The notes under the pieces: model-generated
What the model was told of the DNA's origin: nothing
The model's input: the letters and a program-made list of their open reading frames with translations, nothing else
The model's database searches: none
Shown: piece by piece, positions 52,086-62,147 of the stretch
Numbering within the stretch: the stretch's first letter is position 1
Layout of the letters: each line of letters opens with the position of its first letter
Assembly (NCBI RefSeq): GCF_004762095.1
Contig: NZ_SIJH01000011.1
Span: 1 to 64,000 of the forward strand
Reading direction: 5' to 3'
From: Tabrizicola caldifontis
GTDB lineage: Bacteria > Pseudomonadota > Alphaproteobacteria > Rhodobacterales > Rhodobacteraceae
Length of the DNA: 64,000 bases
Program-made: the position numbers and the translations under genes

Positions 52086-52690
52086 GGCTGTATCACGCCC
52101 CCGCTTCGCCCTTCGTGCGCAAGGTCATGGTGCTGCTGCACGAGGCCTGTGCCACCGACCGGGTAGAGATCGTCCCCGTGGCGGGCACGCCGCTTGATCC
52201 CGGCACCCTGCCGGTGGACCGCAACCCGCTGGGCAAGATCCCGGCACTGGAACGGCCTGACGGGCCGACGCTCTATGACAGCCGGGTGATCTGCCGCTAT
52301 CTCGACGACCTGCTGGGTGCCGGTCTCTATCCCGCCGCGCCGCACCTTTGGGACATGCTGGTGCTGGAGGCGACGGCGGACGGGATCGCCGATGCCGCTG
52401 TCCTGATGCGCTACGAAGACCACGTCCGGCCGCCCGCCGCCCGTTCGTCCGAATGGGTCGAGGCGCAGTGGGCCAAGGTATCCCGCGCACTTGCGGCGAT
52501 CGAGGGGCGCTGGCTGAGCCATCTGCGCGGGCCGCTGGACATGGGTCAGATCGGCCTTGGTTGTGCGCTGGGCTATCTGGATTTCCGTCATGCGGGGCGC
52601 GACTGGCAGGCCGCGCATCCGGCCCTGGCCGAATGGTGGGGTGCATTTTCCGCACGGCCGTCGATGAAGGCGACCGCCCCGGACATCTGA
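52082..52690 (+). CDS. Glutathione S-transferase family protein
   Basis: 202 residues with the thioredoxin-like N-terminal domain (MRLYHAPASPFVRKVMVLL, NPLGKIPALERPDGPTLYDSRVICRYLD, with the cis-Pro/Ser glutathione sites) and the helical C-terminal domain. The catalytic Ser or Cys is consistent with the SPF motif. Function beyond glutathione binding cannot be stated. It overlaps the preceding small gene. Confidence 0.85.
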   Translation: MRLYHAPASPFVRKVMVLLHEACATDRVEIVPVAGTPLDPGTLPVDRNPLGKIPALERPDGPTLYDSRVICRYLDDLLGAGLYPAAPHLWDMLVLEATADGIADAAVLMRYEDHVRPPAARSSEWVEAQWAKVSRALAAIEGRWLSHLRGPLDMGQIGLGCALGYLDFRHAGRDWQAAHPALAEWWGAFSARPSMKATAPDI

Positions 52691-52832
52691 GACGCCGCGG
52701 CTTCCGCGACACAGTGTCCGATCATGCCCGAGAATCGCGCGCTGCGCGGCTTTGTCCGCTGGACGATCCCCGCCGGCTTGGCTAAAAACCCGCGCGTCGG
52801 GGCGTGGCTTGGTCACGGCCCTTTGGTCATAT

Positions 52833-52852
52833 GGGCCGGGAACCTCCGGCCC
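52833..52852 (+). promoter_or_regulatory. Hairpin in the petA leader
   Basis: GGGCCGG (52833-52839) pairs with CCGGCCC (52846-52852) just before the SD AAAGGGGAG (52854-52862) of petA. It might limit access to the ribosome binding site or protect the transcript. Its role is an inference. Confidence 0.45.
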
Positions 52853-52870
52853 GAAAGGGGAGAACAACAC

Positions 52871-53443
52871 GTGTCCCAGGCAGACGATCACGCAGGCACC
52901 GGCGAAGGCACTCGGCGGGATTTCCTGTATTATGCAACGGCAGGTGCCGGTGCGGTGGCCACGGGTGCCGCCGTCTGGCCGCTGATCAACCAGATGAACC
53001 CCTCGGCAGACGTGCAGGCGCTGTCGTCGATCTTGGTCGATGTGTCGGGGGTCGAGGTCGGAACTCAGCTTACGGTCAAGTGGCTGGGCAAGCCGGTCTT
53101 CATCCGCCGCCGCACGCCGCAAGAGATCGAGGCCGCCCGTGCGACCGCACTGACCGAGCTGCCCGATACCGCTTCGGAGAACGCCAACAAGCCGGGCACC
53201 GATGCCTCGGACCAGAACCGCACCCTGGACGAGGCGGGCGAATGGCTGGTGATGATGGGTGTGTGCACCCACCTGGGTTGCGTGCCGCTGGGCGATGGCG
53301 CTGGTGAATTCGGCGGCTGGTTCTGCCCCTGCCATGGTTCGCACTACGATACCGCCGGACGCATCCGCAAAGGGCCTGCGCCCAAGAACCTGCCGGTTCC
53401 GGTTGCGACCTTCTTCGACGAAACCACCATCAAGCTTGGGTAA
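52871..53443 (+). CDS. petA: Ubiquinol-cytochrome c reductase, Rieske iron-sulfur subunit
   Basis: 190 residues. A twin-arginine anchor ([23 protein letters not shown]) places the [2Fe-2S] domain in the periplasm. The cluster ligands are in [10 protein letters not shown] and CPCHGSHYD. It starts with GTG 52871 after AAGGGGAG; the frame is open to 52724 but without similarity. First gene of petABC, the cytochrome bc1 complex. Confidence 0.95.
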   Translation: MSQADDHAGTGEGTRRDFLYYATAGAGAVATGAAVWPLINQMNPSADVQALSSILVDVSGVEVGTQLTVKWLGKPVFIRRRTPQEIEAARATALTELPDTASENANKPGTDASDQNRTLDEAGEWLVMMGVCTHLGCVPLGDGAGEFGGWFCPCHGSHYDTAGRIRKGPAPKNLPVPVATFFDETTIKLG

Positions 53444-53454
53444 GGATCACAGAC

Positions 53455-54777
53455 ATGGCCGGAATTCCGCACGACCATTACGAGCCCAAGACCGCCGGTG
53501 AGCGCTGGCTGCACAAGCGGCTGCCCATCGTCGGGCTCATGTACGACACCATCATGATCCCCACGCCCAAGAACCTAAACTGGATGTGGATCTGGGGCAT
53601 CGTCCTGACCTTCTGTCTTGCCCTGCAGATCGTCACCGGGATCATTCTGGTGATGCATTACACGCCGCATGTCGATTACGCCTTTGCGTCGATCGAACAC
53701 ATCATGCGCAACGTGAACGGCGGCTACTTCATCCGCTACCTGCACATGAACGGCGCCTCGCTGTTCTTCTTCGCGGTCTATCTGCACATCTTCCGCGGCC
53801 TCTACTACGGCAGCTACAAGGCCCCGCGCGAGGTGACGTGGATCATCGGCATGCTGATCTACCTGCTGATGATGGGCACCGCCTTCATGGGCTATGTGCT
53901 GCCCTGGGGTCAGATGTCCTTCTGGGGCGCCACGGTGATCACCGGTCTGTTCGGGGCCATTCCCGGCATCGGCGAGCCGATCCAGACCTGGCTTCTGGGC
54001 GGTCCGGCGGTGGACAATGCCACGCTGAACCGCTTCTTCAGCCTGCACTACCTGCTGCCCTTCGTGATCGCGGCCCTGGTCGCGGTGCATATCTGGGCCT
54101 TCCACACCACCGGCAACAACAACCCCACGGGTGTCGAGGTCCGTCGTGGCAGCAAGGAAGAGGCCGAGCGCGACACCGTGCCGTTCTGGCCCTACTACGT
54201 CATCAAGGATCTGTTCGCGCTGGCGGTGATCCTGGCGGTGTTCTTCGCCATCGTCGGCTTCATGCCGAACTACCTGGGGCACCCCGACAACTACATCGAG
54301 GCCAACCCCCTGGCGACGCCCGCGCATATCGTGCCGGAATGGTACTTCCTGCCGTTCTACGCGATCCTGCGCGCCTTCACCGGGGACGTCTGGGTGGTGA
54401 TCGCCGCCAACTGGCTGAGCTTCGGCATCATCGACGCCAAGTTCTTCGGCGTGCTGGCCATGTTCGGCGCGATCGCGGTCATGGCGCTGGCGCCGTGGCT
54501 GGATACCTCGTCGGTGCGCTCGGGCCGCTATCGCCCGATGTTCAAGTGGTGGTTCGCGCTGCTGGTGATCGACTTCATCGTCCTGATGTGGTGCGGCGCG
54601 ATGCCGGCGGACGAGCCCTATGCCACGATCTCGCTGATCGCCTCGACCTACTGGTTCGCCTACTTCCTGATCATCCTGCCGCTTCTGGGCGTGATCGAGA
54701 AGCCGCTGCCGCAGCCGGCGACCATCGAGGAAGACTTCAACGCCCACTACGGCCCCAAGGCCACTCCGGCCGAGTGA
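53455..54777 (+). CDS. petB: Cytochrome b of the bc1 complex
   Basis: 440-residue membrane protein of the usual length, with eight helices, paired heme-ligand His in the second and fourth helices (for example [12 protein letters not shown] and [14 protein letters not shown]) and the Qo motif [11 protein letters not shown]. It follows petA by 11 bases. It transfers electrons between ubiquinol and the Rieske and cytochrome c1 subunits. Confidence 0.96.
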   Translation: MAGIPHDHYEPKTAGERWLHKRLPIVGLMYDTIMIPTPKNLNWMWIWGIVLTFCLALQIVTGIILVMHYTPHVDYAFASIEHIMRNVNGGYFIRYLHMNGASLFFFAVYLHIFRGLYYGSYKAPREVTWIIGMLIYLLMMGTAFMGYVLPWGQMSFWGATVITGLFGAIPGIGEPIQTWLLGGPAVDNATLNRFFSLHYLLPFVIAALVAVHIWAFHTTGNNNPTGVEVRRGSKEEAERDTVPFWPYYVIKDLFALAVILAVFFAIVGFMPNYLGHPDNYIEANPLATPAHIVPEWYFLPFYAILRAFTGDVWVVIAANWLSFGIIDAKFFGVLAMFGAIAVMALAPWLDTSSVRSGRYRPMFKWWFALLVIDFIVLMWCGAMPADEPYATISLIASTYWFAYFLIILPLLGVIEKPLPQPATIEEDFNAHYGPKATPAE

Positions 54778-54787
54778 GAGGAAACAA

Positions 54788-55582
54788 ATGATGTTCCGCA
54801 AGATCGCACTCACCGCCGTCTCGGCGCTGGTTCTCATGGTCGGGGCGGCCCATGCCGCCGGCGAACAGGGCCATGTCGAGGATGTTGCCTTCGCCCACGA
54901 AGGCCCGTTCGGCCGCTTCGATCAGTTCCAGCTGCAGCGCGGGCTTCAGGTCTATACCGAGGTCTGCTCTGCCTGCCACGGGCTGAAATACGTGCCGTTC
55001 CGCACCCTGTCGGACGAAGGCGGGCCTGGCCTGCCCGAAGATCAGGTTCGCGCCTATGCGGCCCAGTTCACGGTGACCGACAAGGAAACCGGAGAGGACC
55101 GTGCCGCGATTCCGACCGACCATTTCCCGGCCTCGGCGCTGGAAAATGCCCCGGACCTGTCGCTGATGGCGAAGGCGCGGGCCGGTTTCCACGGGCCCTA
55201 TGGCACGGGCCTCAACCAGCTGTTCCGTGGCATGGGCGGGCCGGAATACATCTATTCGATCCTGACCGGCTATACCGGTGAGGAAAAGGAAGAGTTCGGC
55301 ACGGTCTATTACGAGAACAAGGCCTTCTCCGGCGGCTGGATCGCGATGGCTCCGCCGCTGTCGGACGACCAGGTGACCTATGCCGATGGCCACCCCGCCA
55401 CGGTGCATCACATGGCCGAGGACGTCGCCTCGTTCCTCTACTGGGCGGCCGAACCCAAGCTGATGGACCGCAAGAATGCCGGTTTTGTCAGCGTGATCTT
55501 CCTGATCATCCTGTCCACCCTGCTGTATCTGACGAACAAGCGGTTGTGGGCCGGGGTCAAGGGCAGGAAGCAGGCCGCCTGA
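54788..55582 (+). CDS. petC: Cytochrome c1 of the bc1 complex
   Basis: 264 residues with a cleavable signal ([23 protein letters not shown]), heme-binding CSACH, axial Met in WIAMAPPL and a C-terminal anchor ([23 protein letters not shown]). It passes electrons to soluble cytochrome c. The last gene of the operon, followed by a terminator. Confidence 0.95.
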   Translation: MMFRKIALTAVSALVLMVGAAHAAGEQGHVEDVAFAHEGPFGRFDQFQLQRGLQVYTEVCSACHGLKYVPFRTLSDEGGPGLPEDQVRAYAAQFTVTDKETGEDRAAIPTDHFPASALENAPDLSLMAKARAGFHGPYGTGLNQLFRGMGGPEYIYSILTGYTGEEKEEFGTVYYENKAFSGGWIAMAPPLSDDQVTYADGHPATVHHMAEDVASFLYWAAEPKLMDRKNAGFVSVIFLIILSTLLYLTNKRLWAGVKGRKQAA

Positions 55583-55604
55583 ACCTGCTGAAGGTCGAAA
55601 CGGG

Positions 55605-55636
55605 GAACCCCGCCTGCAGGGCGGGGTTCTTCATTT
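55605..55636 (+). terminator. Intrinsic terminator after petABC
   Basis: GAACCCCGCC (55605-55614) and GGCGGGGTTC (55620-55629) form a 10-bp stem, followed by TTCATTT. It lies between convergent petC and thiQ, and probably serves both. Confidence 0.75.
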
Positions 55637-55660
55637 CGAACTGGCGGAAGGTGCCTTCCC

Positions 55661-56392
55661 TCATTCCCCGTGCAGCAAAAACGTGCCCGGATCCTGCCGA
55701 CGCCCCAGATAGGCGGCCACTGCGGCGGGCGGATCGGCCAGCAAGCGGCCGGTATCGACCGGCGGATGGACCGTGCCATCCGCGATGAAGGCCGTCTTGC
55801 CGCCCAGTGCCAGCGCATCGGCGGGGTCATGCGTGACCATCAGGACCAGCGCACCGGTCTCGTCTGCGACCTCGCGCACCAGGGCGAGCATTTCTGCCCG
55901 CAGCGCCGGGCCAAGCGCCGCGAAGGGTTCGTCCAGCATCAGGATGGGACGTGCACGCAGAAGGGCGCGGGCCAGCGCCGCCCGGCTGGCCTGCCCGCCC
56001 GAAAGTTGTGCCGGGCGGCGTGGCCCAAGGCCGGACAGGCCCGTGCGTTCCAGCGCCCTGTCGATCCGGCTGCGGTCCGCATCGGTCAGCCTGAGATCGG
56101 GGCGCAGGCCCAACCCCAGATTCTGTGCCACTGTCAGGTGGGGGAACAGGTTCTGGTCCTGAAAAAGGATCGTCGTCGGGCGATCGCCTGGTGCGACGCC
56201 CGCAAGATCCTGCCCGTTCCACAGGATCCGCCCCGCGCTGGGTGCCAGGAAGCCAGCGATTGCGGCCAGCAGCGTGGATTTCCCAGCCCCCGAAGGCCCC
56301 ATGACGGCGATCCTGGCCCCGGCCGGGGCGGACCAGTCTGCCAAAAGGCGGAAGTCACCCTGCGTCAGGATAAGGCGATCAAGGTGCAGCAC
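55661..56392 (-). CDS. thiQ: Thiamine ABC transporter ATP-binding protein
   Basis: ABC ATPase: Walker A VMGPSGAGKSTLLAAI, signature LSGGQASRAALARALL, Walker B ILMLDEPFAALG, and VTHDPADA. About 243 residues. GTG 56392 with CCGGAGG 5 bases upstream is preferred and overlaps thiP by 14 bases; ATG 56407 is also possible. It energises uptake by ThiBP. Confidence 0.88.
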   Translation of the reverse strand: MLHLDRLILTQGDFRLLADWSAPAGARIAVMGPSGAGKSTLLAAIAGFLAPSAGRILWNGQDLAGVAPGDRPTTILFQDQNLFPHLTVAQNLGLGLRPDLRLTDADRSRIDRALERTGLSGLGPRRPAQLSGGQASRAALARALLRARPILMLDEPFAALGPALRAEMLALVREVADETGALVLMVTHDPADALALGGKTAFIADGTVHPPVDTGRLLADPPAAVAAYLGRRQDPGTFLLHGE

Positions 56393-57926
56393 GGCGGCCT
56401 CCGGCATCGAATGCCCAGAACAGGGCGAATGACAGGACGACAAGGATCAGCGAGGCGGATGCCGCTGCTTCGATCCTGTAGGCGCCGGTCAGCTGCTGCA
56501 CCACGAGCGGCAGTGTGGCCTGCCTTTCCCCCGCGAACAGCGTGATCACGCCCAGGTCGCCCATCGAAAGGGCGGCTGCGATGCCCGCGCCGAACCCCAG
56601 GGGCCGTGCAAGGCGCGGCAGGATCAGCCAGCGCAGGCGAGGCCAGCCGTGCAAGCCCAGGCTGTCGGCAAGCCGTCCGTAGTCGGCGGCCAACGCCCGC
56701 GCCTCGGGTAGAAGGATTCGGTAAAGGAAGGGCACCGTCAGCGCGACATTGACCAGAACCGTCACCGGAAGGGCGACCTGCATCGGCGACACGAAGGGCC
56801 GCACGATCAGGAACAGCCCTGTGCCGAGGACCAGGCCAGAGGTCGCCAGCGGCAGGGTTGCCGCTGCCTCGACCAGCGGCGCAGGGCGGCGCGCCGCGGA
56901 AAGGGCCAGCGTCAGCGCGGTGGCCGTCGTGACAAGGGCCGAGACCAGCGCAACCGCAATCGACCGCCCCGCAGCTGGCAGGACGGCAGAGGGCAGATCG
57001 GTCAGCCCCGGAAGCCCCCGCAGGGCCACCGCGACAAGGGACGCCACGAGAAACAGGGTGGCCAGCACCAGAACCGCGGCATCCAGCCCCCGTCGCCAGC
57101 CACGGGGTGCCTCCAGCGCCGCCTGCCGGTCAAGCCCGGTACCGAAGCCCGCCGGCGCGGCCACCAGAAAGGCCAGACCCGTTGCCAGCGCGCAGATCAA
57201 GACCTGCACGCCCGCCAGCCCCGCCGCGCGGGCCAGATCGAAATCGAAGCGCACCGCCTGATAGATCGCCAGCTCGATGGTGGTGGCGCGCGGGCCGCCG
57301 CCCAGGATCAGCACCACGGCAAAGCTGGTCAGGCAGATCACCAGGATCACCAGCGCCACGCCCGGCAGCACCTCGCGCAGCATCGGCACCTCCAGATGGC
57401 GGAAGGTCTGTGCCGGCCCGAAACCCAGCGATTGTGCCAGGCGGATGCGTTCTGCCGGAATCGACAGCCAGCCCTGCAGGATCATCCGGGTGGCGAGGGG
57501 AAGGTTCAGGAAGACATGGGCCAGAAGCACGCCGTGCAGCCCGTAGATCGACACCGGCGGCAGGCCAACGGATTGCAGGCCCATGTTCAGCATGCCCGCC
57601 CCTCCGAAAACGGCCAGGAGACCCAGCGCCGCCACCACCGCCGGCAACAGGAAGGGTGCACCCATCAGGGTGATCATCAGCCCGCGCCCCGGAAAGCGAC
57701 GGCGGGCCAGCGCCCGGGCGACCGGGACGGCCAGAACAGTGGACAGCAGCGCCGAAAGCACGGCCTGAAGCACGGTGAAGCGGATCGCTGCCCAGTCCGC
57801 AGGGCCAAGCCCCATCCCGGACCCGCGGACTGCTACGGTGGCAAGGGGGGCAAGGACCAGCAGAAGCAGCCCGAGCGCCAGCCCTGCCGGCAGCAGCGTC
57901 ACGGTCCACCTGCCCGCAGCAGTCAT
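56379..57926 (-). CDS. thiP: Thiamine ABC transporter permease
   Basis: Two fused FbpB-type permease halves in one 515-residue protein of about 12 helices, with an EAA loop in each half (SLGFGPAQTFRHLEVPMLREVLPG and SLGLHGWPRLRWLILPRLARP). This is the known form of ThiP. Start ATG 57926; a longer frame to 58043 covers intergenic sequence. Confidence 0.88.
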   Translation of the reverse strand: MTAAGRWTVTLLPAGLALGLLLLVLAPLATVAVRGSGMGLGPADWAAIRFTVLQAVLSALLSTVLAVPVARALARRRFPGRGLMITLMGAPFLLPAVVAALGLLAVFGGAGMLNMGLQSVGLPPVSIYGLHGVLLAHVFLNLPLATRMILQGWLSIPAERIRLAQSLGFGPAQTFRHLEVPMLREVLPGVALVILVICLTSFAVVLILGGGPRATTIELAIYQAVRFDFDLARAAGLAGVQVLICALATGLAFLVAAPAGFGTGLDRQAALEAPRGWRRGLDAAVLVLATLFLVASLVAVALRGLPGLTDLPSAVLPAAGRSIAVALVSALVTTATALTLALSAARRPAPLVEAAATLPLATSGLVLGTGLFLIVRPFVSPMQVALPVTVLVNVALTVPFLYRILLPEARALAADYGRLADSLGLHGWPRLRWLILPRLARPLGFGAGIAAALSMGDLGVITLFAGERQATLPLVVQQLTGAYRIEAAASASLILVVLSFALFWAFDAGGRRAAP

Positions 57927-57967
57927 GCCGCAGGCCCCCCGCCCCTTTCCGCTCCCCACGAGGAGGA

Positions 57968-57988
57968 GGGAAGGCGCCCGGCCTTCCC
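57968..57988. repeat. Hairpin between thiB and thiP
   Basis: GGGAAGGC (57968-57975) and GCCTTCCC (57981-57988) form an 8-bp stem with a 5-base loop, in the 76-base gap after thiB. Such hairpins often give the binding-protein gene higher mRNA level; no T-run is seen. Confidence 0.5.
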
Positions 57989-58002
57989 CAACGGGCGCAA
58001 GG

Positions 58003-58986
58003 TCATTTCGCCAGCGCCGCAAGCCATTCCGCCAGCGCCGCATCGCGTGTGGACTGTGCCTCGTCGGCGGGCAGAAGCAGCGATTTCGCCGGGCGGAAGC
58101 GGTCGAAGCCTTCGGGAAGCCCGCCGGCAGGTGTTACGGCGGGATACATCCAGTTGGTCTGCGGAATCGCGGCCTGGAAGCCCTCGGTCAGCATGAAGGC
58201 AAGGAAGCGGTCGGCCAGGTCGGGCTGGTCGGTCGCGGCCAGTTTCCCGGCGACCTCGATCTGCATGTAATGCCCCTCGTCGAACAGCGCGGCGGCCTTG
58301 GTGTCGTCGCCTTCCGCGATCAGGTGGTAGGCCGGGCTGGTGGTATAGGAAAGGACCATGTCGGCCTCGCCTTCCAGGAACAGGCCATAGGCTTCCGACC
58401 AGCCGGGGGTGACGGTGACGATGTTGTCGGCCATCGCCTGCCAGATCTCTTGCGCGCGGTCGCCGTGGGCAGCCTTGACCCACATCAGCAGGCCGAGGCC
58501 GGGGGTCGATGACCGCGGGTCCTGGATCACGATCTTCAGGTCGGATGCGGCCAGAGCGTCGAAGCTGTCGGGGGGGGCGGGCAGCTTCGCGCGGTCGTGG
58601 ACGAAGGCGAACCAGCCCCAGTCGTAGGGAAGGAAGAGCGGGTCGGCAAAGGGCACCGGCAGGTCGGTGGCCGGGGTCAGCCCATGCGGCGCGAAAAGGC
58701 CCGTTGCCGCAGCCGCGGCCGTCAGGCTGGTGTCGAGACCCAGCACGACATCGGCATCCGAGGCCGCCCCTTCCAGTTGCACCCGCGCAAGCAGCGCCGC
58801 GCCGTCGCCGGCGGGAACAAGGCGCAGGTCGCAGGCGCATTCGGCCTCGAACGCCTGTTCGATCGCTGGGCCGGGGCCCCATTCCGAGGTAAAGCTGTCG
58901 TAGGTGAGGACAGTCAGGACAGGCCTTTCCGCCAGCGCCGGAAAGGCGATGGTGACAAGGCCCGCAGCAAGGAGTTCGGTTTTCAT
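58003..58986 (-). CDS. thiB: Thiamine ABC transporter substrate-binding protein
   Basis: 327 residues with a signal peptide (MKTELLAAGLVTIAFPALA) and a periplasmic binding fold: VLTYDSFTSEWGPGPAIEQAF, DADVVLGLDTSL, and TTSPAYHLIAEGD, which carry the ThiB pattern. ATG 58986 is preceded by GGAGAAG. It follows a TPP riboswitch. Confidence 0.9.
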   Translation of the reverse strand: MKTELLAAGLVTIAFPALAERPVLTVLTYDSFTSEWGPGPAIEQAFEAECACDLRLVPAGDGAALLARVQLEGAASDADVVLGLDTSLTAAAAATGLFAPHGLTPATDLPVPFADPLFLPYDWGWFAFVHDRAKLPAPPDSFDALAASDLKIVIQDPRSSTPGLGLLMWVKAAHGDRAQEIWQAMADNIVTVTPGWSEAYGLFLEGEADMVLSYTTSPAYHLIAEGDDTKAAALFDEGHYMQIEVAGKLAATDQPDLADRFLAFMLTEGFQAAIPQTNWMYPAVTPAGGLPEGFDRFRPAKSLLLPADEAQSTRDAALAEWLAALAK

Positions 58987-59032
58987 CGGCTTCTCCATGT
59001 TGCGACGGAACGGTCGGGGATGGAGAAATCCA

Positions 59033-59120
59033 TTCACCTTCCCTCCGCCGGTATGATCCGGTTCAGGTTCGACGGGTTCGCCTGCGCGTCTCAGCCCGTT
59101 GTCGGGCACCCCGAGGTAAG
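59033..59120 (-). promoter_or_regulatory. TPP riboswitch (THI element) upstream of thiB
   Basis: On the minus strand the conserved core reads CTCGGGGTGCC, then GGGCTGAGAC, later CCGTCGAACCTGAACCGG, then ATACCGGCGGAGGGAAGG, as in the TPP riboswitch. When TPP binds, thiBPQ is switched off, giving thiamine-repressed uptake. Ends of the element are approximate. Confidence 0.93.
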
Positions 59121-59214
59121 GCAGAGGATAGGCGAACCGGCAGCGGGTGCAAGGGGGCTTTATCCCCTGCGGGCCATGGCTTAAGGGGGAAGGGGTCTTG
59201 CAGGATGCCCCGAC

Positions 59215-60315
59215 ATGAGCCTGAACACCTTCGGACATCTTTTCCGCGTTACGACCTGGGGCGAAAGCCACGGGCCTGCCATCGGCTGCACGGTGGACGG
59301 CTGCCCCCCGGGCATCGCCCTGTCCGAGGCGGACATCCAGCCGTGGCTGGACCGGCGCAAGCCCGGCACCTCGAAGTTCACCACCCAGCGCAAGGAACCC
59401 GACGAGGTGCGCATCCTGTCGGGCGTGTTCGAGGGGCGGACCACCGGCACCCCGATCCAGCTGATGATCGAGAACACCGACCAGCGGTCGAAGGACTATG
59501 GCGAGATCGCGCAGAGCTTCCGCCCCGGTCACGCCGACATCACCTATCACCAGAAATACGGCATCCGGGACTATCGCGGCGGCGGGCGGTCCAGTGCGCG
59601 CGAGACCGCCAGCCGCGTGGCGGCGGGAGGCGTGGCGCGGGCGGTGCTGGCGGCGCTGGTGCCGGGGCTGCGGATCACCGGCTACATGGTGCAGATGGGC
59701 ACGAAGACCATCGACCGCAGCCGGTTCGATGCCGCCGAGATCGAGCGCAACCCGTTCTGGGTGCCCGATGCCGTGGCTGCCGCCGAATGGGCCGAATATC
59801 TGGACGGGCTGCGCCTGTCGCACAACTCGGTCGGCGCGGTGATCGAGGTGGTGGCCGAAGGCGTGCCGCCGGGTCTGGGCGCGCCGCTTTATGGCAAGCT
59901 CGACAGCGACCTGGCGGCGGCGATGATGTCGATCAATGCGGTCAAGGGGGTAGAGATCGGCGAGGGCATGGCGGCCGCCGCCCTGACCGGGGTCGAGAAC
60001 GCCGACGAGATCCGCATGGGGCCGGACGGCCCGGAATTCCTGTCGAACCATGCGGGCGGGATCCTGGGCGGCATCTCGACCGGCCAGCCGGTCGTCTGCC
60101 GGTTCGCGGTCAAGCCCACCTCTTCGATCCTGACCCCGCGCCGGACCATCACCGAGACCGGGTCAGAGACCGACCTGATCACCAAGGGCCGTCACGACCC
60201 CTGCGTGGGCATCCGCGCCGTGCCGGTGGGCGAGGCGATGATGGCCTGCGTGCTTCTGGACCACCTGCTGCTGGACCGGGGCCAGACCGGCGGGGTGCGC
60301 GGCCGGATCGGCTGA
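59215..60315 (+). CDS. aroC: Chorismate synthase
   Basis: 366 residues. The N-terminus [19 protein letters not shown] and [23 protein letters not shown]-like segment are the family signatures. It converts EPSP to chorismate with reduced FMN, the last step of the shikimate pathway. Its stop is 5 bases from that of ubiG, which is on the opposite strand. Confidence 0.95.
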   Translation: MSLNTFGHLFRVTTWGESHGPAIGCTVDGCPPGIALSEADIQPWLDRRKPGTSKFTTQRKEPDEVRILSGVFEGRTTGTPIQLMIENTDQRSKDYGEIAQSFRPGHADITYHQKYGIRDYRGGGRSSARETASRVAAGGVARAVLAALVPGLRITGYMVQMGTKTIDRSRFDAAEIERNPFWVPDAVAAAEWAEYLDGLRLSHNSVGAVIEVVAEGVPPGLGAPLYGKLDSDLAAAMMSINAVKGVEIGEGMAAAALTGVENADEIRMGPDGPEFLSNHAGGILGGISTGQPVVCRFAVKPTSSILTPRRTITETGSETDLITKGRHDPCVGIRAVPVGEAMMACVLLDHLLLDRGQTGGVRGRIG

Positions 60316-60320
60316 CCGGC

Positions 60321-61067
60321 CTACCGCCCGCCAGGCTTGACCGAGGCGGTGACGTAGTTGCAGCTCAGGTCGCGGTCTGAAAGGTTCCAGCGCCAAGCCA
60401 CCGGATTGAAGACCATCCCCTTTCGGTCGACCGGATCCAGCCCCGCCTTGCGGATCAGATCGTACAGTTCGTCGGGCGTGATGAACTTCCTCCAGTCATG
60501 CGTGCCCTTGGGCAGCCAGCGCATCACCCATTCGGCGCCGACGATGGCCATGACAAAGCTTTTCGGGTTGCGGTTCAGGGTGGAACAGATCATCAGCCCG
60601 CCGGGCTTCAGAAGCTGCTGGCAGGCCGTCAGATAAGACAGGGGGTCGGCCACATGCTCGACCACCTCCATGTTCAGCACCACGTCGAACCGTTCGCCTG
60701 CGGCTGCCAGATCCTCGGCCGTGGTATGGCGATAGTCGATCGTCAGGCCCGACTGTTCGGCGTGAAGCCGGGCTACCGGGATGTTCCGCGCCGCTGCATC
60801 CGCGCCCACCACCTCGGCCCCCAGCCGCGCCATGGGCTCTGACAGAAGCCCGCCGCCGCAGCCGATGTCCAGCAGCCGCAGGCCTGTGAATGGAAGCGAC
60901 TGCGACAGGTCGCGCCCGAACTCTGCGGCGATCTGCGCGGTGATGTAGTCCAGCCGGCAGGGGTTCAGCATGTGCAGCGGCTTGAACTTGCCGTTCGGAT
61001 CCCACCATTCGGCTGCCATCGCCTCGAACTTGGCCACTTCGCCCGGATCGACCGTCGTCACCGTCAT
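60321..61067 (-). CDS. ubiG: Ubiquinone biosynthesis O-methyltransferase UbiG
   Basis: 248 residues with the SAM-binding motif [32 protein letters not shown] and [13 protein letters not shown]. It carries out the two O-methylations in ubiquinone synthesis. ATG 61067 is preceded by GAGGCGG; ATG 61091 is less likely. It is divergent from the iminopeptidase with 72 bases between. Confidence 0.92.
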   Translation of the reverse strand: MTVTTVDPGEVAKFEAMAAEWWDPNGKFKPLHMLNPCRLDYITAQIAAEFGRDLSQSLPFTGLRLLDIGCGGGLLSEPMARLGAEVVGADAAARNIPVARLHAEQSGLTIDYRHTTAEDLAAAGERFDVVLNMEVVEHVADPLSYLTACQQLLKPGGLMICSTLNRNPKSFVMAIVGAEWVMRWLPKGTHDWRKFITPDELYDLIRKAGLDPVDRKGMVFNPVAWRWNLSDRDLSCNYVTASVKPGGR

Positions 61068-61139
61068 TGCCGCCTCTGCGCCATTACCCAACCGATTGCC
61101 CTTCGACTCTGGGCCGTCATGGGGCTATATAGGTCATCA

Positions 61140-62111
61140 ATGGATCAGAGATCAGGTCAAAAGCGCGCAGTCGAATTCCTCTATCCGCCGATCGACCCCT
61201 TCGATCAGCGGATGCTGGATGTTGGCGACGGTCACCGGATCTATGTCGAACAATGCGGCAGGCCGGACGGGATTCCGGTCATCGTGTTCCACGGCGGTCC
61301 GGGCGGGGGATGTTCGCCCGCCATGCGGCGTTATTTCGATCCCACCTTCTTCCGGGTCATCCTGTTCGACCAGCGCGGCTGCGGCCGGTCGCGGCCTCAT
61401 GCCAGCGTGATCGCCAATACCACCTGGCATCTGATCGAGGATGTCGAAACCATCCGTCAGACCCTGGGTATCGACCGCGCCATTGCCTTTGGCGGCAGCT
61501 GGGGGGCAACGCTGGCGCTGATCTATGCGTTGACCCACCCCGATCGGGTCGCGCATCTTGTCCTGCGCGGTGTCTTCCTGATGACCCGGGCAGAGCTGAA
61601 ATGGTTCTACGGCGGGGGGGCAGGGGCCTTCTTCCCGGAAATCTGGGGCCGCTTCGTCGCCGCCATTCCGCCGGCCGAGCGCGACAACCTGATCGCTGCC
61701 TATAATCGCCGCCTCTTTTCCGGCAACCTGATGGAGGAAACGCGCTTCGGCCGAATCTGGGCGAACTGGGAAAACGCGCTGGCCTCGATCCAGAATGACG
61801 GGCCGATGGGCGAAAGCCCGTCCGACTATGCCCGCGCCTTCGCGAGGCTGGAGAACCACTATTTCCACAACGGCGGCTTCCTGCAATGCGACGGCTGGAT
61901 CCTGCGCGAACGCCGGCGGATCGAGCATATCCCCGCCACGATCATCCAGGGCCGCTACGACATGATCTGCCCGCCGGTTTCGGCGTGGCAACTGGCCGAC
62001 GGCTGGGCGAGATGTGATCTGCGCATGATCCCGATGGCCGGCCACGCGCTGTCCGAACCTGGAATCAGCGAAGCGCTGGTCCGGGTGATGGACGGGTTGC
62101 GGCGTCGGTAG
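61140..62111 (+). CDS. pip: Proline iminopeptidase
   Basis: 323 residues of the alpha/beta-hydrolase S33 family: HGGPGGGCSPAMRRYF, FDQRGCGRSRPH, nucleophile in GGSWGATLALIYA, and late His in MAGHALSE. It would cut N-terminal Pro from short peptides. ATG 61140; ATG 61119 would be 7 codons earlier. The SD is weak. Confidence 0.9.
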   Translation: MDQRSGQKRAVEFLYPPIDPFDQRMLDVGDGHRIYVEQCGRPDGIPVIVFHGGPGGGCSPAMRRYFDPTFFRVILFDQRGCGRSRPHASVIANTTWHLIEDVETIRQTLGIDRAIAFGGSWGATLALIYALTHPDRVAHLVLRGVFLMTRAELKWFYGGGAGAFFPEIWGRFVAAIPPAERDNLIAAYNRRLFSGNLMEETRFGRIWANWENALASIQNDGPMGESPSDYARAFARLENHYFHNGGFLQCDGWILRERRRIEHIPATIIQGRYDMICPPVSAWQLADGWARCDLRMIPMAGHALSEPGISEALVRVMDGLRRR

Positions 62112-62147
62112 GCCTGTGACGGGATGCGGTGTTTTCCTGCGGGCGGG

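Noticed and set aside
58003-60051. 682-codon minus-strand frame reaching from thiB back across the riboswitch into aroC
   Set aside because: Only the part from 58986 encodes ThiB, with signal peptide and SD; the extension reads through the TPP riboswitch and antisense to aroC.
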